A stretch of 64,000 nucleotides of DNA from Alicycliphilus denitrificans_A (GCF_044792555.1 NZ_CP126238.1:3472001-3536000); one strand, 5' to 3'; positions 35,342-45,771 are shown, numbered from the stretch's first letter. Numbers and translations: made by a program. The notes: a model not told the origin generated them from the letters alone.

Positions 35342-36760
35342 ATGGAACAGCTGCAGGAATTCTTCAGGCGCGAGACGCCGCGCATGACCGCGCTGGCCGA
35401 CCAGATCTGGTCGCTGGCCGAGCTGCGCTACGCCGAGACGGCCTCGGCCCGGCTGCACATGGATGCACTGGCCGGCTCGGGCTTTCGCATCACGCGCGAT
35501 GTGGCCGGCATCCCCACGGCCTTCATGGCCGAATGGGGCGAGACCGGCCCGGTGATCGCCTTCCTGGGCGAATACGACGCGCTGTCGGGCCTGAACCAGC
35601 AAAGCGGGGCCCTGGTGTGCACGCCCTCGGTCGATAGCCCCGGCCTGGCGGGCCACGGCTGCGGCCACCACCTGCTGGGCACCTCGGCGCATTTCGCGGC
35701 CATCGCGCTGCAGGCGCACCTGCAGGCCGGCGGCGGCCAGGCGCGCGTGCGCTACTACGGCTGCCCGGCCGAGGAAGGCGGCTCCGGCAAGACCTTCATG
35801 GCGCGCGCCGGCGTGTTCGACGACGTGGACGCGGCCCTGACCTGGCACCCGGGCAGCTTCACCGGCGTGTTCAGCCAGAGCACGCTGGCCAACATCCAGG
35901 CCAAGTTCATCTTCCACGGCAAGGCCTCGCACGCCGCCCACTCGCCGCACCTGGGGCGCAGCGCGCTGGATGCGGTGGAGCTCATGAACGTGGGCGTGAA
36001 CTACCTGCGCGAGCACATGCCGTCCGACGCGCGCGTGCACTACGCCATCACCGACTCGGGCGGCCTCTCGCCCAACGTGGTGCAGGCGCGCGCCGAGGTG
36101 CTGTACCTGATCCGCGCGGCGCGCAACCACGAGGCCGCCGAGCTCTACGAGCGGGTGCAGAACGTGGCCCGCGGCGCCGCGCTGATGACCGACTGCAAAG
36201 TCGAGATCGTCTTCGACAAGGCCTGCTCCAACCTGCTGCAGAACCGCACGCTGAACCAGGTGCTCTACGCCAAGCTGCAGGCCGAGGGCGCGCTGACGGT
36301 GGACACCGGCGAGCAGGGCCAGGCCGGGCAATTCCAGGCCACGCTGAGCAAGAACGACATCGACGCCGTGAGCCGCCCGCTGGCCAGCGTGCTGCGCGGC
36401 CAGGTGCCGGCGGTGTTCGAGGGCGTGGCGCCGTACGACCCGGCCGCCGAAGAGATCCTGTTCGGCTCCACCGACGTGGCCGACGTGAGCTGGATCACGC
36501 CCACGGTCCAGGCCTGGGTGGCCTGCTACGCCTTCGGCACGCCCATGCACTCGTGGCAGATGGTGTCGCAGGGCCAGTCCGGCCTGGCCCACGCCGGCAT
36601 GGTGCGCGCGGCCCGCGTGCTCACGGCCACGGCCATCGAACTGGTGCAGCGGCCCGAGCTGATCGCCCAGGCCCAGGCGGAGCTGCTGGAGCGGCGCCAG
36701 GGCAAGCCCTACGCATGCCCGATACCGGCGGACGTGCCACTGCCGTTTCTGCGCACCTGA
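35342..36760 (+). CDS. M20-family amidohydrolase (AbgB-like)
   Basis: A 472-residue zinc-dependent peptidase/amidohydrolase. Metal-site motifs are FLGEYDALSGLNQQSG, GHGCGHHLLGTSAHFAAIAL and YYGCPAEEGGSGKTFMARAG, and the dimerisation-domain histidine is in GKASHAAHSPHLGRSALDA. The overall layout resembles AbgB, which cleaves p-aminobenzoyl-glutamate. With a Bug receptor upstream and a LysR gene divergent, it forms a small uptake-and-hydrolysis unit for an N-acyl amino acid or similar amide. Substrate not determinable. Confidence 0.9.
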   Translation: MEQLQEFFRRETPRMTALADQIWSLAELRYAETASARLHMDALAGSGFRITRDVAGIPTAFMAEWGETGPVIAFLGEYDALSGLNQQSGALVCTPSVDSPGLAGHGCGHHLLGTSAHFAAIALQAHLQAGGGQARVRYYGCPAEEGGSGKTFMARAGVFDDVDAALTWHPGSFTGVFSQSTLANIQAKFIFHGKASHAAHSPHLGRSALDAVELMNVGVNYLREHMPSDARVHYAITDSGGLSPNVVQARAEVLYLIRAARNHEAAELYERVQNVARGAALMTDCKVEIVFDKACSNLLQNRTLNQVLYAKLQAEGALTVDTGEQGQAGQFQATLSKNDIDAVSRPLASVLRGQVPAVFEGVAPYDPAAEEILFGSTDVADVSWITPTVQAWVACYAFGTPMHSWQMVSQGQSGLAHAGMVRAARVLTATAIELVQRPELIAQAQAELLERRQGKPYACPIPADVPLPFLRT

Positions 36761-36767
36761 TACCAAT

Positions 36768-36812
36768 TTGATAGCCGCCAACGCCCGCCAATCGGGCGTT
36801 ACCTGGCATTTT
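36768..36812. terminator. Hairpin repeat copy 5 acting as convergent terminator
   Basis: AACGCCCG, loop CCAAT, CGGGCGTT (36780-36800) is a perfect eight-pair stem, followed by ATTTTCTTC. It lies between the converging M20 hydrolase and rarD genes. The flanking ATAGCC before and CTGG after match the dispersed repeat family, so one element may do both jobs. Confidence 0.6.
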
Positions 36813-36814
36813 CT

Positions 36815-37696
36815 TCAGGAAACAGGCCTGGCCATGCGCTGCCGCCACAGGCCCTCTGCGGAGTAGCACAGCAGCGCCGCCCAGATCAGGCCAAAGCCCA
36901 CCAGGCGCGCGGGCGACGCCGTCTCGCCCAGCAGCCACACGCCCAGCACGAACTGCAGCATGGGCGAGATGTACTGCAGCAGCCCCAGCGTGGCCAGCGG
37001 AATGCGCCGCGCGCCGGCGGCAAACAGCAGCAGGGGCACGGCCGTGATCGGCCCCACGGCCAGCAGGCTGGCCAACAGGCCCGGGCCCGCATGGGGCCAG
37101 GCTGCCTGGCCCGTGCTGCCCGTCCATGCCAGATAGCCCAGTGCCAAGGGCAGCAGCAGGGCCGTCTCCAGCGACAGGCCCTCCAGCGCCCCCAGCGGCG
37201 CCGTCTTGCGCAGCAGGCCGTAGAAGCCAAAGCTCAGGGCCAGCGCCAGCGCCGCCCAGGGCAGGCGCCCGGTCTGCCAGGTAAGCCAGGCCACGCCCGC
37301 CGCCGCCAGGGCAACCGCCAGCCACTGGCCTGGCCGAGGCCGCTCGCGCAGGAACACCGTGCCCAGCGCCACGCTCACCAACGGCAGCATGAAGTAGCCC
37401 AGGCTGGATTCCAGCACCTGGCCATTGGTCACGGCCCAGACGTACACCAGCCAGTTGCCGGCCAGCAGCAGCGCCGACAGCGCGAACACCCCCAGCACGC
37501 GCGGCTGCCGCGCCAGCGGCCGCAGCCAGGCGAGCTGGCGCCGCGCGAGCAGCACGCCCGCCAGGAACACCAGCGACCACAGCGTGCGGTGCGCAATGAT
37601 CTCCACCGGCGACACGGCCGCGAGCAGCTGGAAATACAGCGGGAACAGCCCCCAGGCGATGTAGGCGAGGGTGGCGTAGGCAATGCCTGGATGCAT
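36815..37696 (-). CDS. rarD: RarD family EamA-type transporter
   Basis: A 293-residue inner-membrane protein with ten hydrophobic helices of the drug/metabolite transporter superfamily. The RarD opening IAYATLAYIAWGLFPLYFQL, then VEIIAHRTLWSLVFL, and NWLVYVWAVTNGQVLESSLG are characteristic. Transport substrate unknown (chloramphenicol-sensitivity association is from family naming). Between it and the adaptor gene at 37812 are 115 bases without a visible gene. Confidence 0.92.
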   Translation of the reverse strand: MHPGIAYATLAYIAWGLFPLYFQLLAAVSPVEIIAHRTLWSLVFLAGVLLARRQLAWLRPLARQPRVLGVFALSALLLAGNWLVYVWAVTNGQVLESSLGYFMLPLVSVALGTVFLRERPRPGQWLAVALAAAGVAWLTWQTGRLPWAALALALSFGFYGLLRKTAPLGALEGLSLETALLLPLALGYLAWTGSTGQAAWPHAGPGLLASLLAVGPITAVPLLLFAAGARRIPLATLGLLQYISPMLQFVLGVWLLGETASPARLVGFGLIWAALLCYSAEGLWRQRMARPVS

Positions 37697-37811
37697 ACGG
37701 AGAAATGGCTAGGAACGGATGGAAACGGAAGCCGACGCCCGTGGATGCGCGGGCGCTGAGCTGGAGGCGGGTTGACCGCGATCGGCGCGCGCTCGACGGC
37801 CGCTGCAGGCA

Positions 37812-39056
37812 TCATGGCGCACGGATGGCGATGCGCGCGCCATCGGTCAGCGTGGCTGGCGGGTATACCACGACCTGATCGCCGGCTTGCAGCCCCTCCT
37901 TGACCCAGGCGTGCGTGTTGCCACGGGCCTCCAGCACCACCGGCACGCGGCGCGCGCGCCCCTCCCGCACCACGAACACGGCCATGCCCGGCGCGTCACC
38001 GGTGGGCGCCGCCGCGCTGGCAGCGGCCTGCGCGCCCTGCCAGGGGAACAGCGCGCTCAGCGGCGCCAGCAAGACATCGTCGGCCTGGCGCGTGAGCACG
38101 CGCACCACCACGCGGTAGCCGTCGCCCAGGGCGGCCCATTGCGCGCCGGGGCCGACCAGGTCGATGAGCACGTTCACGCGCTGCTCCTCCACGCCCAGCG
38201 CCGAGACCTTGGTGAACGCGCCGGGCTCCACGCTGCGCACGCGCCCGTGCAGCACGCCGGGGCCGCCCCAGCGCTCGATGCGCACGGGCGCCCCGGGGCG
38301 GGCCTGCAGGGCGTCGGTGGTCAGCAGCGGCGCCACCACTTCCAGCCGGCTGGTGTCGCCCAGCTCCAGCAGCAACGCGCCCAGCGCCACCTGGCCCTCG
38401 CTGACCTGGGGCACGCGCAGCACGCGGCCCGACACGGGTGCGAGCACCTCGAACGCCGCGGACGCACCGGCACCGGCGGGACGGCGCACCAGTGCCAGCG
38501 CGGCGCGGGCCTGGGCGGCATCGAAGCGCGCGGCCTGCTGCTCTTGCCGCGCGGCGTCGGCGTCGGCCTGCGCGGCGCGCACGGCCAGGCGCTCTGCATC
38601 GAGCCGCGTGGGCGCCACAAAGCCCTGCTGCGCCAGGGGCTCGCTGCGGCGCAGGTCATTCGTGGCCTGGGCCAACGCCACCTGGCTGCGTTCCAGGCGC
38701 GCCCCCGCCGCCTGCACCCGGGCCTGCGCCGCTTCCACGCGGGCCTGCTGTTCGCGCAGGCCGCGCTCGTCCAGCAGCGCGGGCAGCGCCGGCGTGATCC
38801 GGGCCAGCACATCGCCCGCCTGCACCCTGTCGCCCTCGCGCAGGGCTATGCGCTCCAGGCGCCCTGCCAGCGGGGCCGAGACGCCGTAGCGCTCGCGCAG
38901 CCGGGTCCTGGCGTCTTCATCGATGCCGGCCTCGAAATAGCCCTGCGCCACCGTGGCCACCTCGACGCCGGTGGGCCGGGGCGCAAATGCCCAGGCCAGC
39001 AGCGCGGCCAGCGCCAGCGCCGTGGCGCCGCCATAGATCCATGTCTTTTTCTGCAT
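37812..39056 (-). CDS. HlyD/RND-type periplasmic adaptor subunit
   Basis: A 414-residue membrane-fusion protein. An N-terminal anchor (about residues 7-26) is followed by a lipoyl half-motif (VSAPLAGRLERIALREGDRV), a long alpha-helical hairpin rich in Ala, Gln and Arg (about residues 95-190), the second lipoyl half and beta-barrel domains. It is the third gene of an ATPase-permease-adaptor operon, 13 bases after the permease. Such adaptors link an inner-membrane ABC exporter to an outer-membrane channel, which is not encoded nearby. Confidence 0.9.
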   Translation of the reverse strand: MQKKTWIYGGATALALAALLAWAFAPRPTGVEVATVAQGYFEAGIDEDARTRLRERYGVSAPLAGRLERIALREGDRVQAGDVLARITPALPALLDERGLREQQARVEAAQARVQAAGARLERSQVALAQATNDLRRSEPLAQQGFVAPTRLDAERLAVRAAQADADAARQEQQAARFDAAQARAALALVRRPAGAGASAAFEVLAPVSGRVLRVPQVSEGQVALGALLLELGDTSRLEVVAPLLTTDALQARPGAPVRIERWGGPGVLHGRVRSVEPGAFTKVSALGVEEQRVNVLIDLVGPGAQWAALGDGYRVVVRVLTRQADDVLLAPLSALFPWQGAQAAASAAAPTGDAPGMAVFVVREGRARRVPVVLEARGNTHAWVKEGLQAGDQVVVYPPATLTDGARIAIRAP

Positions 39057-39069
39057 TGCGCTCCCTTGC

Positions 39070-41448
39070 CTATTCGCGCGTCTTGAGCGCGGCCACCATG
39101 TCCAGCCGGTCGATCCGCCGGCGCACCACCAGCGCGCTGGCCAGCCCCGCCGCCACCACGCACAGCCCGGCCCAGGCATAGGTGCGCGGGCGAATCACCA
39201 CCGGGAACAGGAACTGGTCGTTCTTGAGCAGGTCCACCACCAGGTGCGTCAGCCCCCAGCCCAGCGCCATGCCCAGCGGCAGCGCGATGGCGATGCCGAT
39301 GGCCAGCTCGCCCAAGAGCAGCGCCGAGACCTCGCCGCGCGAAAAGCCCAGCACGCGCAGGCTGGCCAGCTCCCAGGTACGCTCGGCCAGCGCGATGCGC
39401 GCGTTGTTGTAGACCACGCCCACGGCGATCACCGCCGCGAACAGCGTCAGGATGGTGCTCATGATGCGCACGTTGCGCGCGCTCACGTCCTGCATGTTGC
39501 GCAGCAGCGTGGCCTTGCTGAAGGCGCCCGCCACGCGCGGCAGGGCCTTGGTGGCCTGCAAGAAGCGCGCCTCGGAGCCGGGCTCCAGCGCCACGGCGAA
39601 CTGCGAGGCCAGGTCGCCCTCCTGCAACCAGCGGTTGAGCGTGCCGCGCTGCACGTAAGCGTTCAGGCCCATCATCTCGCGCACGGTGGCCTGCACCGGC
39701 ACCTGCAGGCTGCGCTGGCGCCCCTCGAGCACTTCCAGCAGCACCATGTCGCCCACGCGGATGCCCAGCTTGTCGGCCAGGCGGTCGGTCAGCAGCAGGC
39801 CCGCGGCCGGCGCCGGGTTCTGGCGCCCGTCCACGTCGATGGTGCGCTGCAGCTGCGCGTGCGGCTCCACCCCTTGCAGGCCCACGCGCTCGCTGCGCTG
39901 GCCCGCGCTCAGGCGCACGGCCACGGTGCGCGAGGGCTCGACCCCGGTCACGCCCGGCAGGCGCGCCAGCTGCAGCGCGGCCAGCGCATCGACCGGCTCG
40001 GCCATCCAGACGTTGACGTCGCTGCGCATGGCCAGGTGGAAGGCGCTGTCGACGATGTGGTCGATGGCATCGCGGAAGAAGTTGCCCATGACGACGATGG
40101 CCACCGCCGCCGCCGTGCCGCCGATGGTGAGCGTGGTGCGCAGCGGGCGCCGCTCCATGTTGCGCAGCACCATGCGCAGGCTCGCCGGAAGGCCGTGCAC
40201 ACCCAGGCGCTCGAGCAGCGTACGCCGGTAGCGGCCGGGCGCGGGCGGGCGCATGGCCTCGGCCGGGGCCAGGCGCACCGTGGCGCCCACGGCGCCGAGC
40301 GTGCCCAGCAGCGCCGTCGCGCCGGTGGCGCCCGCGCCCACCAGCACCAGCCAGGGCGCGATGCGGTGCTCGAACACCGGAAAGCGAAAGAACTCCGCAT
40401 ACAGCCCCGTCAGCAGCGTGCCCAGCCAGTCGCCCAGGGCCACGCCCAGCGCCAGCCCCGCCAGCACGATCAGCGCCACCAGCTGGAGGTAATGCGCGGC
40501 GATGGCCGCGTTGGCATAGCCCAGCGCCTTGAGCGCGGCGATCTGCTCGCGCTGCGTGGCCACCAGGCGCGACAGCACCACGTGCAGCAAAAACGCCGCC
40601 ACGGCCAGAAAGATGGCGGGCAGCACCGTGCCCATCACGCGCTGCTCCTTGATCTCGTTGTCCAGCATGGCGTGCGAGGCCTGGTCGGCGCGGCCATGCA
40701 CATCCCGCCCGCCGTAGGGCGCCAGCAGGCGCGAAAGGCCATCGAGCACGGCGCTCTCGCTGCCCTGCGGCGCCAGCTTGACGGCCACATGGTTGAACGC
40801 GCCCTGCATGTCGTAGGCGGCGGCCAGCGCCTCGCGGTCCACCCAGAACACGCCAAAGCCACGCATGTCGGGCATGCCGGCCAGGCCGGCAAAAATGAAC
40901 TCGGGCGACAGCGCCGTGCCCACGATGCGCAGCGTGCGGCGCTTGCCGTTGACCAGCGCCACCAGTTCGTCGCCCGGGTGCAGGCCGCGCACGCTGGCAA
41001 AGCCGTCCGACACCAGCGCATCGATGGCCGTGTCGCTGCGCCCCTGCCCCGCGCCGGCCGGCGCCAGCGCGCGGCCGCTGCGCACCGTGACCCGGTTCAT
41101 GCGCGGCGGCTGGCGCAGGTCCACGCCGATGAGCTGGCCCAAGATGGGGTCGGCCAGCCCGGCGATCTCCACGCGCACCACCTGCTCCACCGTGACCTGC
41201 ACATCGGCCACGCCGGGCACGGCGCGCAGCACCTCGGCCAGCGCCAGCGGCGCGCGCTTGACCACCGCAAAGACATCGGCAAAGTGGCCCTGGGCATAGA
41301 AGCGCTCGCGCGCCAGCGCCAGCGAGTCCACCGCCGACAGGCTGGTGATGAAGCCCCCGAGGCCGCTGGCCACCACCAGCGCGATCGTCAGCGCCTGGCT
41401 CCAGAGCCGGCGCAGGTCGCGCAGCAGCTTGCGGTCGAGGGCTTTCAT
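39070..41448 (-). CDS. ABC transporter permease with duplicated FtsX/MacB-type domains
   Basis: A 792-residue protein. It starts with a transmembrane segment (IALVVASGLGGFITSL), then a large periplasmic domain, three transmembrane helices near residues 265-400, a second anchor followed by another periplasmic domain, and three C-terminal helices. This doubled FtsX layout is typical of exporters that act on lipids or lipoproteins or extract substrates from the membrane. Start at 41448 (KALDRKLLRDLRRL); the upstream open frame is antisense-like. The ATPase gene lies 22 bases upstream. Confidence 0.9.
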   Translation of the reverse strand: MKALDRKLLRDLRRLWSQALTIALVVASGLGGFITSLSAVDSLALARERFYAQGHFADVFAVVKRAPLALAEVLRAVPGVADVQVTVEQVVRVEIAGLADPILGQLIGVDLRQPPRMNRVTVRSGRALAPAGAGQGRSDTAIDALVSDGFASVRGLHPGDELVALVNGKRRTLRIVGTALSPEFIFAGLAGMPDMRGFGVFWVDREALAAAYDMQGAFNHVAVKLAPQGSESAVLDGLSRLLAPYGGRDVHGRADQASHAMLDNEIKEQRVMGTVLPAIFLAVAAFLLHVVLSRLVATQREQIAALKALGYANAAIAAHYLQLVALIVLAGLALGVALGDWLGTLLTGLYAEFFRFPVFEHRIAPWLVLVGAGATGATALLGTLGAVGATVRLAPAEAMRPPAPGRYRRTLLERLGVHGLPASLRMVLRNMERRPLRTTLTIGGTAAAVAIVVMGNFFRDAIDHIVDSAFHLAMRSDVNVWMAEPVDALAALQLARLPGVTGVEPSRTVAVRLSAGQRSERVGLQGVEPHAQLQRTIDVDGRQNPAPAAGLLLTDRLADKLGIRVGDMVLLEVLEGRQRSLQVPVQATVREMMGLNAYVQRGTLNRWLQEGDLASQFAVALEPGSEARFLQATKALPRVAGAFSKATLLRNMQDVSARNVRIMSTILTLFAAVIAVGVVYNNARIALAERTWELASLRVLGFSRGEVSALLLGELAIGIAIALPLGMALGWGLTHLVVDLLKNDQFLFPVVIRPRTYAWAGLCVVAAGLASALVVRRRIDRLDMVAALKTRE

Positions 41449-41470
41449 CTTTTTTTGCCGCCGGGCTGCA

Positions 41471-42229
<759 letters not shown>

Positions 42230-42327
42230 GGGCTGGGGTGACGCAAAAACCCCAGTGTGGCGCAGCCGGGGCGCGCGTCAACCGGCGCAGCCCTGCAGCC
42301 CTCGCCGGCCGCCCGGTTGAGCCCAGG

Positions 42328-42396
42328 CCAGAAACTATTTAATTTATAGCTTTTAACGCTTACCAGATAAGCGCTGGAGCCGAAAAACGCTGATTA
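42328..42396. repeat. Dispersed AGCTT...GCGCTGGAGCC hairpin repeat, copy 6
   Basis: Forward reading TATAGCTTTTAACGCTTACC, then AGATAAGCGCTGGAGCCG and AAAAACG. It sits alone in the 291-base gap between the ATPase gene and ychF. The rest of that gap holds a CCTCTCCC/GGGAGAGG inverted repeat at about 42440-42460 and a GCCCCT/AGGGGC stem near 42485-42500; no gene is seen. Confidence 0.65.
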
Positions 42397-42520
42397 GCGA
42401 CATGCCTCAGGCCAAGCCGCCGGCTCTCAGCCCCGCCCTCTCCCAGAGGGAGAGGAAGTAAAACCGGCGCGGCCGATCGCCCTCGCCCCTTTTGAGGGGC
42501 CTCTGCGGCATGTACGACAG

Positions 42521-43615
42521 TCAGACGTTGAACAAGAAATTCATCACGTCGCCATCCTTGACGACATATTCCTTGCCCTCGGCGCGCATCTTGCCCGCGT
42601 CCTTGGCGCCCTGCTCGCCCTTGTACTGGATGAAGTCGTCGAAGGCGATGGTCTGCGCGCGGATGAAGCCGCGCTCGAAGTCGCCGTGGATCACGCCGGC
42701 CGCCTGGGGCGCGGTGTCGCCGACGTGGATGGTCCAGGCGCGCACCTCCTTCACCCCGGCGGTGAAATAGGTCTGCAGGCCCAGCAGCTTGAAGCCGGCG
42801 CGGATCAGGCGGTTCAGGCCCGGCTCCTCCAGGCCCATTTCCTCAAGGAACATGTCGCGGTCCTCGTCGCTCATCTCGGCCATCTCGGCCTCGATCTTGG
42901 CGCAGATGGCGACCACGGGCGCGTTCTGCGCGGCGGCGTATTCCTTCAGGCGGTCGAGCAGCGGGTTGTTCTCGAAGCCGTCCTCGGCCACGTTGGCGAC
43001 GAACATCGCGGGCTTGGCCGTGATCAGGCAGAACTGCTTGAGCAGCGGCGCGTCCTCCTTGGCCACCGGCACGCTGCGCGCGGGCTTGCCCTCGTTGAGC
43101 GCGGCCTGGATGGGCGTGAGCACTGCAACCAGCTTGGCCGCTTCCTTGTCGTTGCCGCTCTTGGCGGCCTTGCTGTAGCGGTTCAGCGCCTTCTCGACGG
43201 TGGCCAGGTCGGCCAGGCAAAGCTCGGTCTGGATGACCTCGATGTCGGAGATCGGGTCCACGCGGCCGGCGACGTGGATCACGTTCGGGTCCTCGAAGCA
43301 GCGCACCACGTTGACGATGGCGTCGGTCTCGCGGATATGGGCCAGGAACTGGTTGCCCAGGCCCTCGCCCTTGCTCGCGCCGGCCACCAGGCCGGCGATG
43401 TCCACGAACTCGACAATGGCGGGCACGGTGCGCTCGGGCTTGACGACCTCGGCCAGCTGGGCCAGGCGCGGATCGGGCACCTCGACCACGCCGGTGTTCG
43501 GCTCGATGGTGCAGAAGGGATAGTTCTCGGCGGCGATGCCGGCCTTGGTGAGGGCGTTGAAAAGAGTGGACTTGCCCACGTTGGGCAGGCCCACGATGCC
43601 GCATTGCAGGCTCAT
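42521..43615 (-). CDS. ychF: Redox-regulated ATPase YchF
   Basis: A 364-residue Obg-related P-loop protein that prefers ATP. Walker A is GIVGLPNVGKSTLFNALT (residues 7-24), the G3 motif is FVDIAGLVAGASKGEGLGNQ, and the C-terminal TGS domain is recognised at LLGLQTYFTAGVKEVRAWTI. It binds ribosomes and modulates oxidative-stress responses in other bacteria. It stands alone, divergent from the UbiH-like gene. Confidence 0.95.
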   Translation of the reverse strand: MSLQCGIVGLPNVGKSTLFNALTKAGIAAENYPFCTIEPNTGVVEVPDPRLAQLAEVVKPERTVPAIVEFVDIAGLVAGASKGEGLGNQFLAHIRETDAIVNVVRCFEDPNVIHVAGRVDPISDIEVIQTELCLADLATVEKALNRYSKAAKSGNDKEAAKLVAVLTPIQAALNEGKPARSVPVAKEDAPLLKQFCLITAKPAMFVANVAEDGFENNPLLDRLKEYAAAQNAPVVAICAKIEAEMAEMSDEDRDMFLEEMGLEEPGLNRLIRAGFKLLGLQTYFTAGVKEVRAWTIHVGDTAPQAAGVIHGDFERGFIRAQTIAFDDFIQYKGEQGAKDAGKMRAEGKEYVVKDGDVMNFLFNV

Positions 43616-43759
43616 GGCAGGGCTTTCGTAAGATCGGGAGACAAACCGGCCATTTTAAGAGCCCCGGCAAATCCTGCCCATTGGCGGCCATCGCCGGTGC
43701 GACGGCTGCGCCGACCATCGCACCGCCAGGGCCGGCGGCAGCCTCCCTACAATTCGCCC

Positions 43760-44887
43760 ATGGCGCAGACTTTTGACGTATGTATCCGCGGTGCGGGCGT
43801 GGTGGGCCGCACCCTGGCTCTTTTACTGGCGCGCGAGCGCCTGCGCGTGGCCCTGGTCACGCCACCGGCGGGCACGCAGGCCGCGCCCGACGTGCGCGCC
43901 TACGCGCTCAACGCCGCCTCGCGCGCGCTGCTCGAGTCCGTGCGCGGCTGGCCCGACGCACAGCACGCCACAGCCCTATTGCAGATGCAGGTGCATGCCG
44001 ACCAGGACGGCATGGTGCGCTTTGATGCCGCGCAGCAGGGCTGCGAGGCGCTGGCCTGGATCGTGCATGTCCCCGCGCTGGAGGAGCGCCTGCAGGATGC
44101 CGTGCGCTTTCAGCCACTGGTGGAGCAACTCACGGAGCCCGTGGCCGCGCCGCTCACCGTGGTCTGCGAGGGCCGCGCCAGCCGCACGCGCGCCGAGTTC
44201 GGCGTGGAGTTCGACGTCACCCCCTACGCCCAGCACGCCATCGCCACGCGCCTGGCCTGCGAGCGGCCGCATGGCCAGGTGGCGCGCCAGTGGTTTTTGC
44301 CCGATGGCAGCATCCTGGCCTTTCTGCCGCTCGATGGCGCGCAGGGGAACTCCGTGGCCGTGGTGTGGTCTGTTCCACAGGAGCGGGCCGCAGATTGGCT
44401 GCAGGCCGATGCGCAGGAGTTCACGCAGCATCTGCGCGAGGCCAGCCGCGACAGCCTGGGCGCGCTGCAGCAGCTAGGCCCGCGCGCCAGCTGGCCGCTG
44501 CAACAGGCGCAGGCACGCCACTGGTGCGGCGCGCTGCCGGACCAGGGCGGCATGAGCTGGGCGCTGGCCGGCGACGCGGCGCACAACGTGCATCCGCTGG
44601 CGGGCCAGGGCCTGAACCTGGGGCTGGGCGATGCGCGCGTGCTGGCGCGGGTGCTGCACGAGCGCGCCGTCTGGCGCGGCGTGGGCGACCTGCGCCTGCT
44701 GCGCAGCTATGAGCGCGAACGCAAGGCCGCACTGCTGCCCATGGGCATGACCATGGACGGCCTGCAACAGCTGTTCACGCGGCGCGAGGGCGCGCTGGCC
44801 GCGCTGCGCAACTGGGGCATGAAGGGCTTCGAGCACAGCGGCCCGCTGAAGGCCTGGGTGGCGCGCCGGGCCATGGGCACCGATTGA
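43760..44887 (+). CDS. UbiH/UbiF/VisC-type FAD monooxygenase
   Basis: A 375-residue flavoprotein hydroxylase of ubiquinone synthesis or a related step. The N-terminal VCIRGAGVVGRTLALLLAR is the FAD-binding fold; the second FAD motif is WALAGDAAHNVHPLAGQG, followed by LNLGLGDARVLARVL, typical of the UbiH/Coq6 group. Which ring position it hydroxylates cannot be read from sequence. The ATG at 43760 follows a 144-base gap from ychF; a longer open frame upstream is antisense to ychF and rejected. dsbC follows 46 bases later. Confidence 0.88.
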   Translation: MAQTFDVCIRGAGVVGRTLALLLARERLRVALVTPPAGTQAAPDVRAYALNAASRALLESVRGWPDAQHATALLQMQVHADQDGMVRFDAAQQGCEALAWIVHVPALEERLQDAVRFQPLVEQLTEPVAAPLTVVCEGRASRTRAEFGVEFDVTPYAQHAIATRLACERPHGQVARQWFLPDGSILAFLPLDGAQGNSVAVVWSVPQERAADWLQADAQEFTQHLREASRDSLGALQQLGPRASWPLQQAQARHWCGALPDQGGMSWALAGDAAHNVHPLAGQGLNLGLGDARVLARVLHERAVWRGVGDLRLLRSYERERKAALLPMGMTMDGLQQLFTRREGALAALRNWGMKGFEHSGPLKAWVARRAMGTD

Positions 44888-44933
44888 CCGCATGCGGCGA
44901 CGCACACCAGAGATGAAAGAACGGAAGCACGCA

Positions 44934-45650
44934 ATGAAACTTGTCCCCACCCTGCTGGCCTCGGCCACCCTGTGCCTGGGCCTGAACGCAGCGGCGCAAG
45001 AGGCGGCGATACGCAAGACCCTGGCCGAGCGCATTCCGCAGCTGCAGCAGATCGACGAGGTGCGCACCACGCCCATGAAGGGGCTGTACGAGGTGCGCAT
45101 GGGCACGGACCTGTTCTACACCGACGCCCAGGGCAACTACCTGATCCAGGGCGAGCTGATCGACACCAAGGCCAGGCGCAATCTGACCGAGGACCGCCTG
45201 AACAAGCTCACCGCCGTGGACTTCAAGGCCCTGCCGCTGCAGGACGCCTTCACCATCGTGCACGGCAAGGGCGAGCGCAAGCTGGCCGTGTTCGAGGACC
45301 CGAACTGCGGCTACTGCAAGCGCTTCGAGCGCGACATGCAGAACGTGGACAACGTGACGGTGTACCTGTTCCTCTACCCCATCCTCAGCCCCGACTCGGC
45401 CGAGAAATCGCGCAACATCTGGTGCGCCAAGGACCGCGCCGGCGCCTGGTCGGACTACATGCTGCGCGACAAGGCCCCGGCCGCCGCAACCTGCGACACG
45501 GCCGCGCTGCAGCGCAACCTGGCCTTCGGGCGCAAGCACAAGATCACCGGCACGCCCACGCTGATCTTTGCCGACGGCTCGCGCGTGCCCGGCGCCATCG
45601 GCGCGCAGGACCTGGAAAAGCGCCTGACCGCAGCCACGGCCGACAGGTAA
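44934..45650 (+). CDS. dsbC: DsbC-type thiol:disulfide isomerase
   Basis: A 238-residue periplasmic protein. A signal peptide (VPTLLASATLCLGLNAAAQ) precedes a short dimerisation domain (about residues 25-85) and a thioredoxin domain with active site EDPNCGYCKRFERDM (CGYC, as in E. coli DsbC) and the cis-proline loop ITGTPTLIFADG. It shuffles wrong disulfides in exported proteins. I choose 44934 as start; an ATG seven codons earlier is possible. Confidence 0.93.
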   Translation: MKLVPTLLASATLCLGLNAAAQEAAIRKTLAERIPQLQQIDEVRTTPMKGLYEVRMGTDLFYTDAQGNYLIQGELIDTKARRNLTEDRLNKLTAVDFKALPLQDAFTIVHGKGERKLAVFEDPNCGYCKRFERDMQNVDNVTVYLFLYPILSPDSAEKSRNIWCAKDRAGAWSDYMLRDKAPAAATCDTAALQRNLAFGRKHKITGTPTLIFADGSRVPGAIGAQDLEKRLTAATADR

Positions 45651-45687
45651 GGGCCTGCCGCACGCCAGCTGCCGCTCCTGATATATG

Positions 45688-45771
45688 AGCTGCCTGCGCT
45701 TATCAATAGATTGATTTCAATATTTTCAATGTTGAAATCAACGTGCGGCAAGCGTTAGCAGCTATTTTTTT
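45688..45771. repeat. Nested inverted repeats built from two repeat arms (copy 7)
   Basis: Outer arms AGCTGCCTGCGCTT (45688-45701) and AAGCGTTAGCAGCT (45750-45763) pair at 12 of 14 positions. Inside, TTGATTTCAA (45711-45720) and TTGAAATCAA (45732-45741) are a perfect ten-base inverted repeat around 11 bases. ATTTTTTT follows. The structure lies between dsbC and the M61 peptidase and could work as a terminator for dsbC. Confidence 0.7.

Noticed and set aside
42430..42505. CCTCTCCC/GGGAGAGG and GCCCCT/AGGGGC palindromes as ychF terminator
   Set aside because: Neither has a T run on the ychF strand; noted only as palindromes within the gap.
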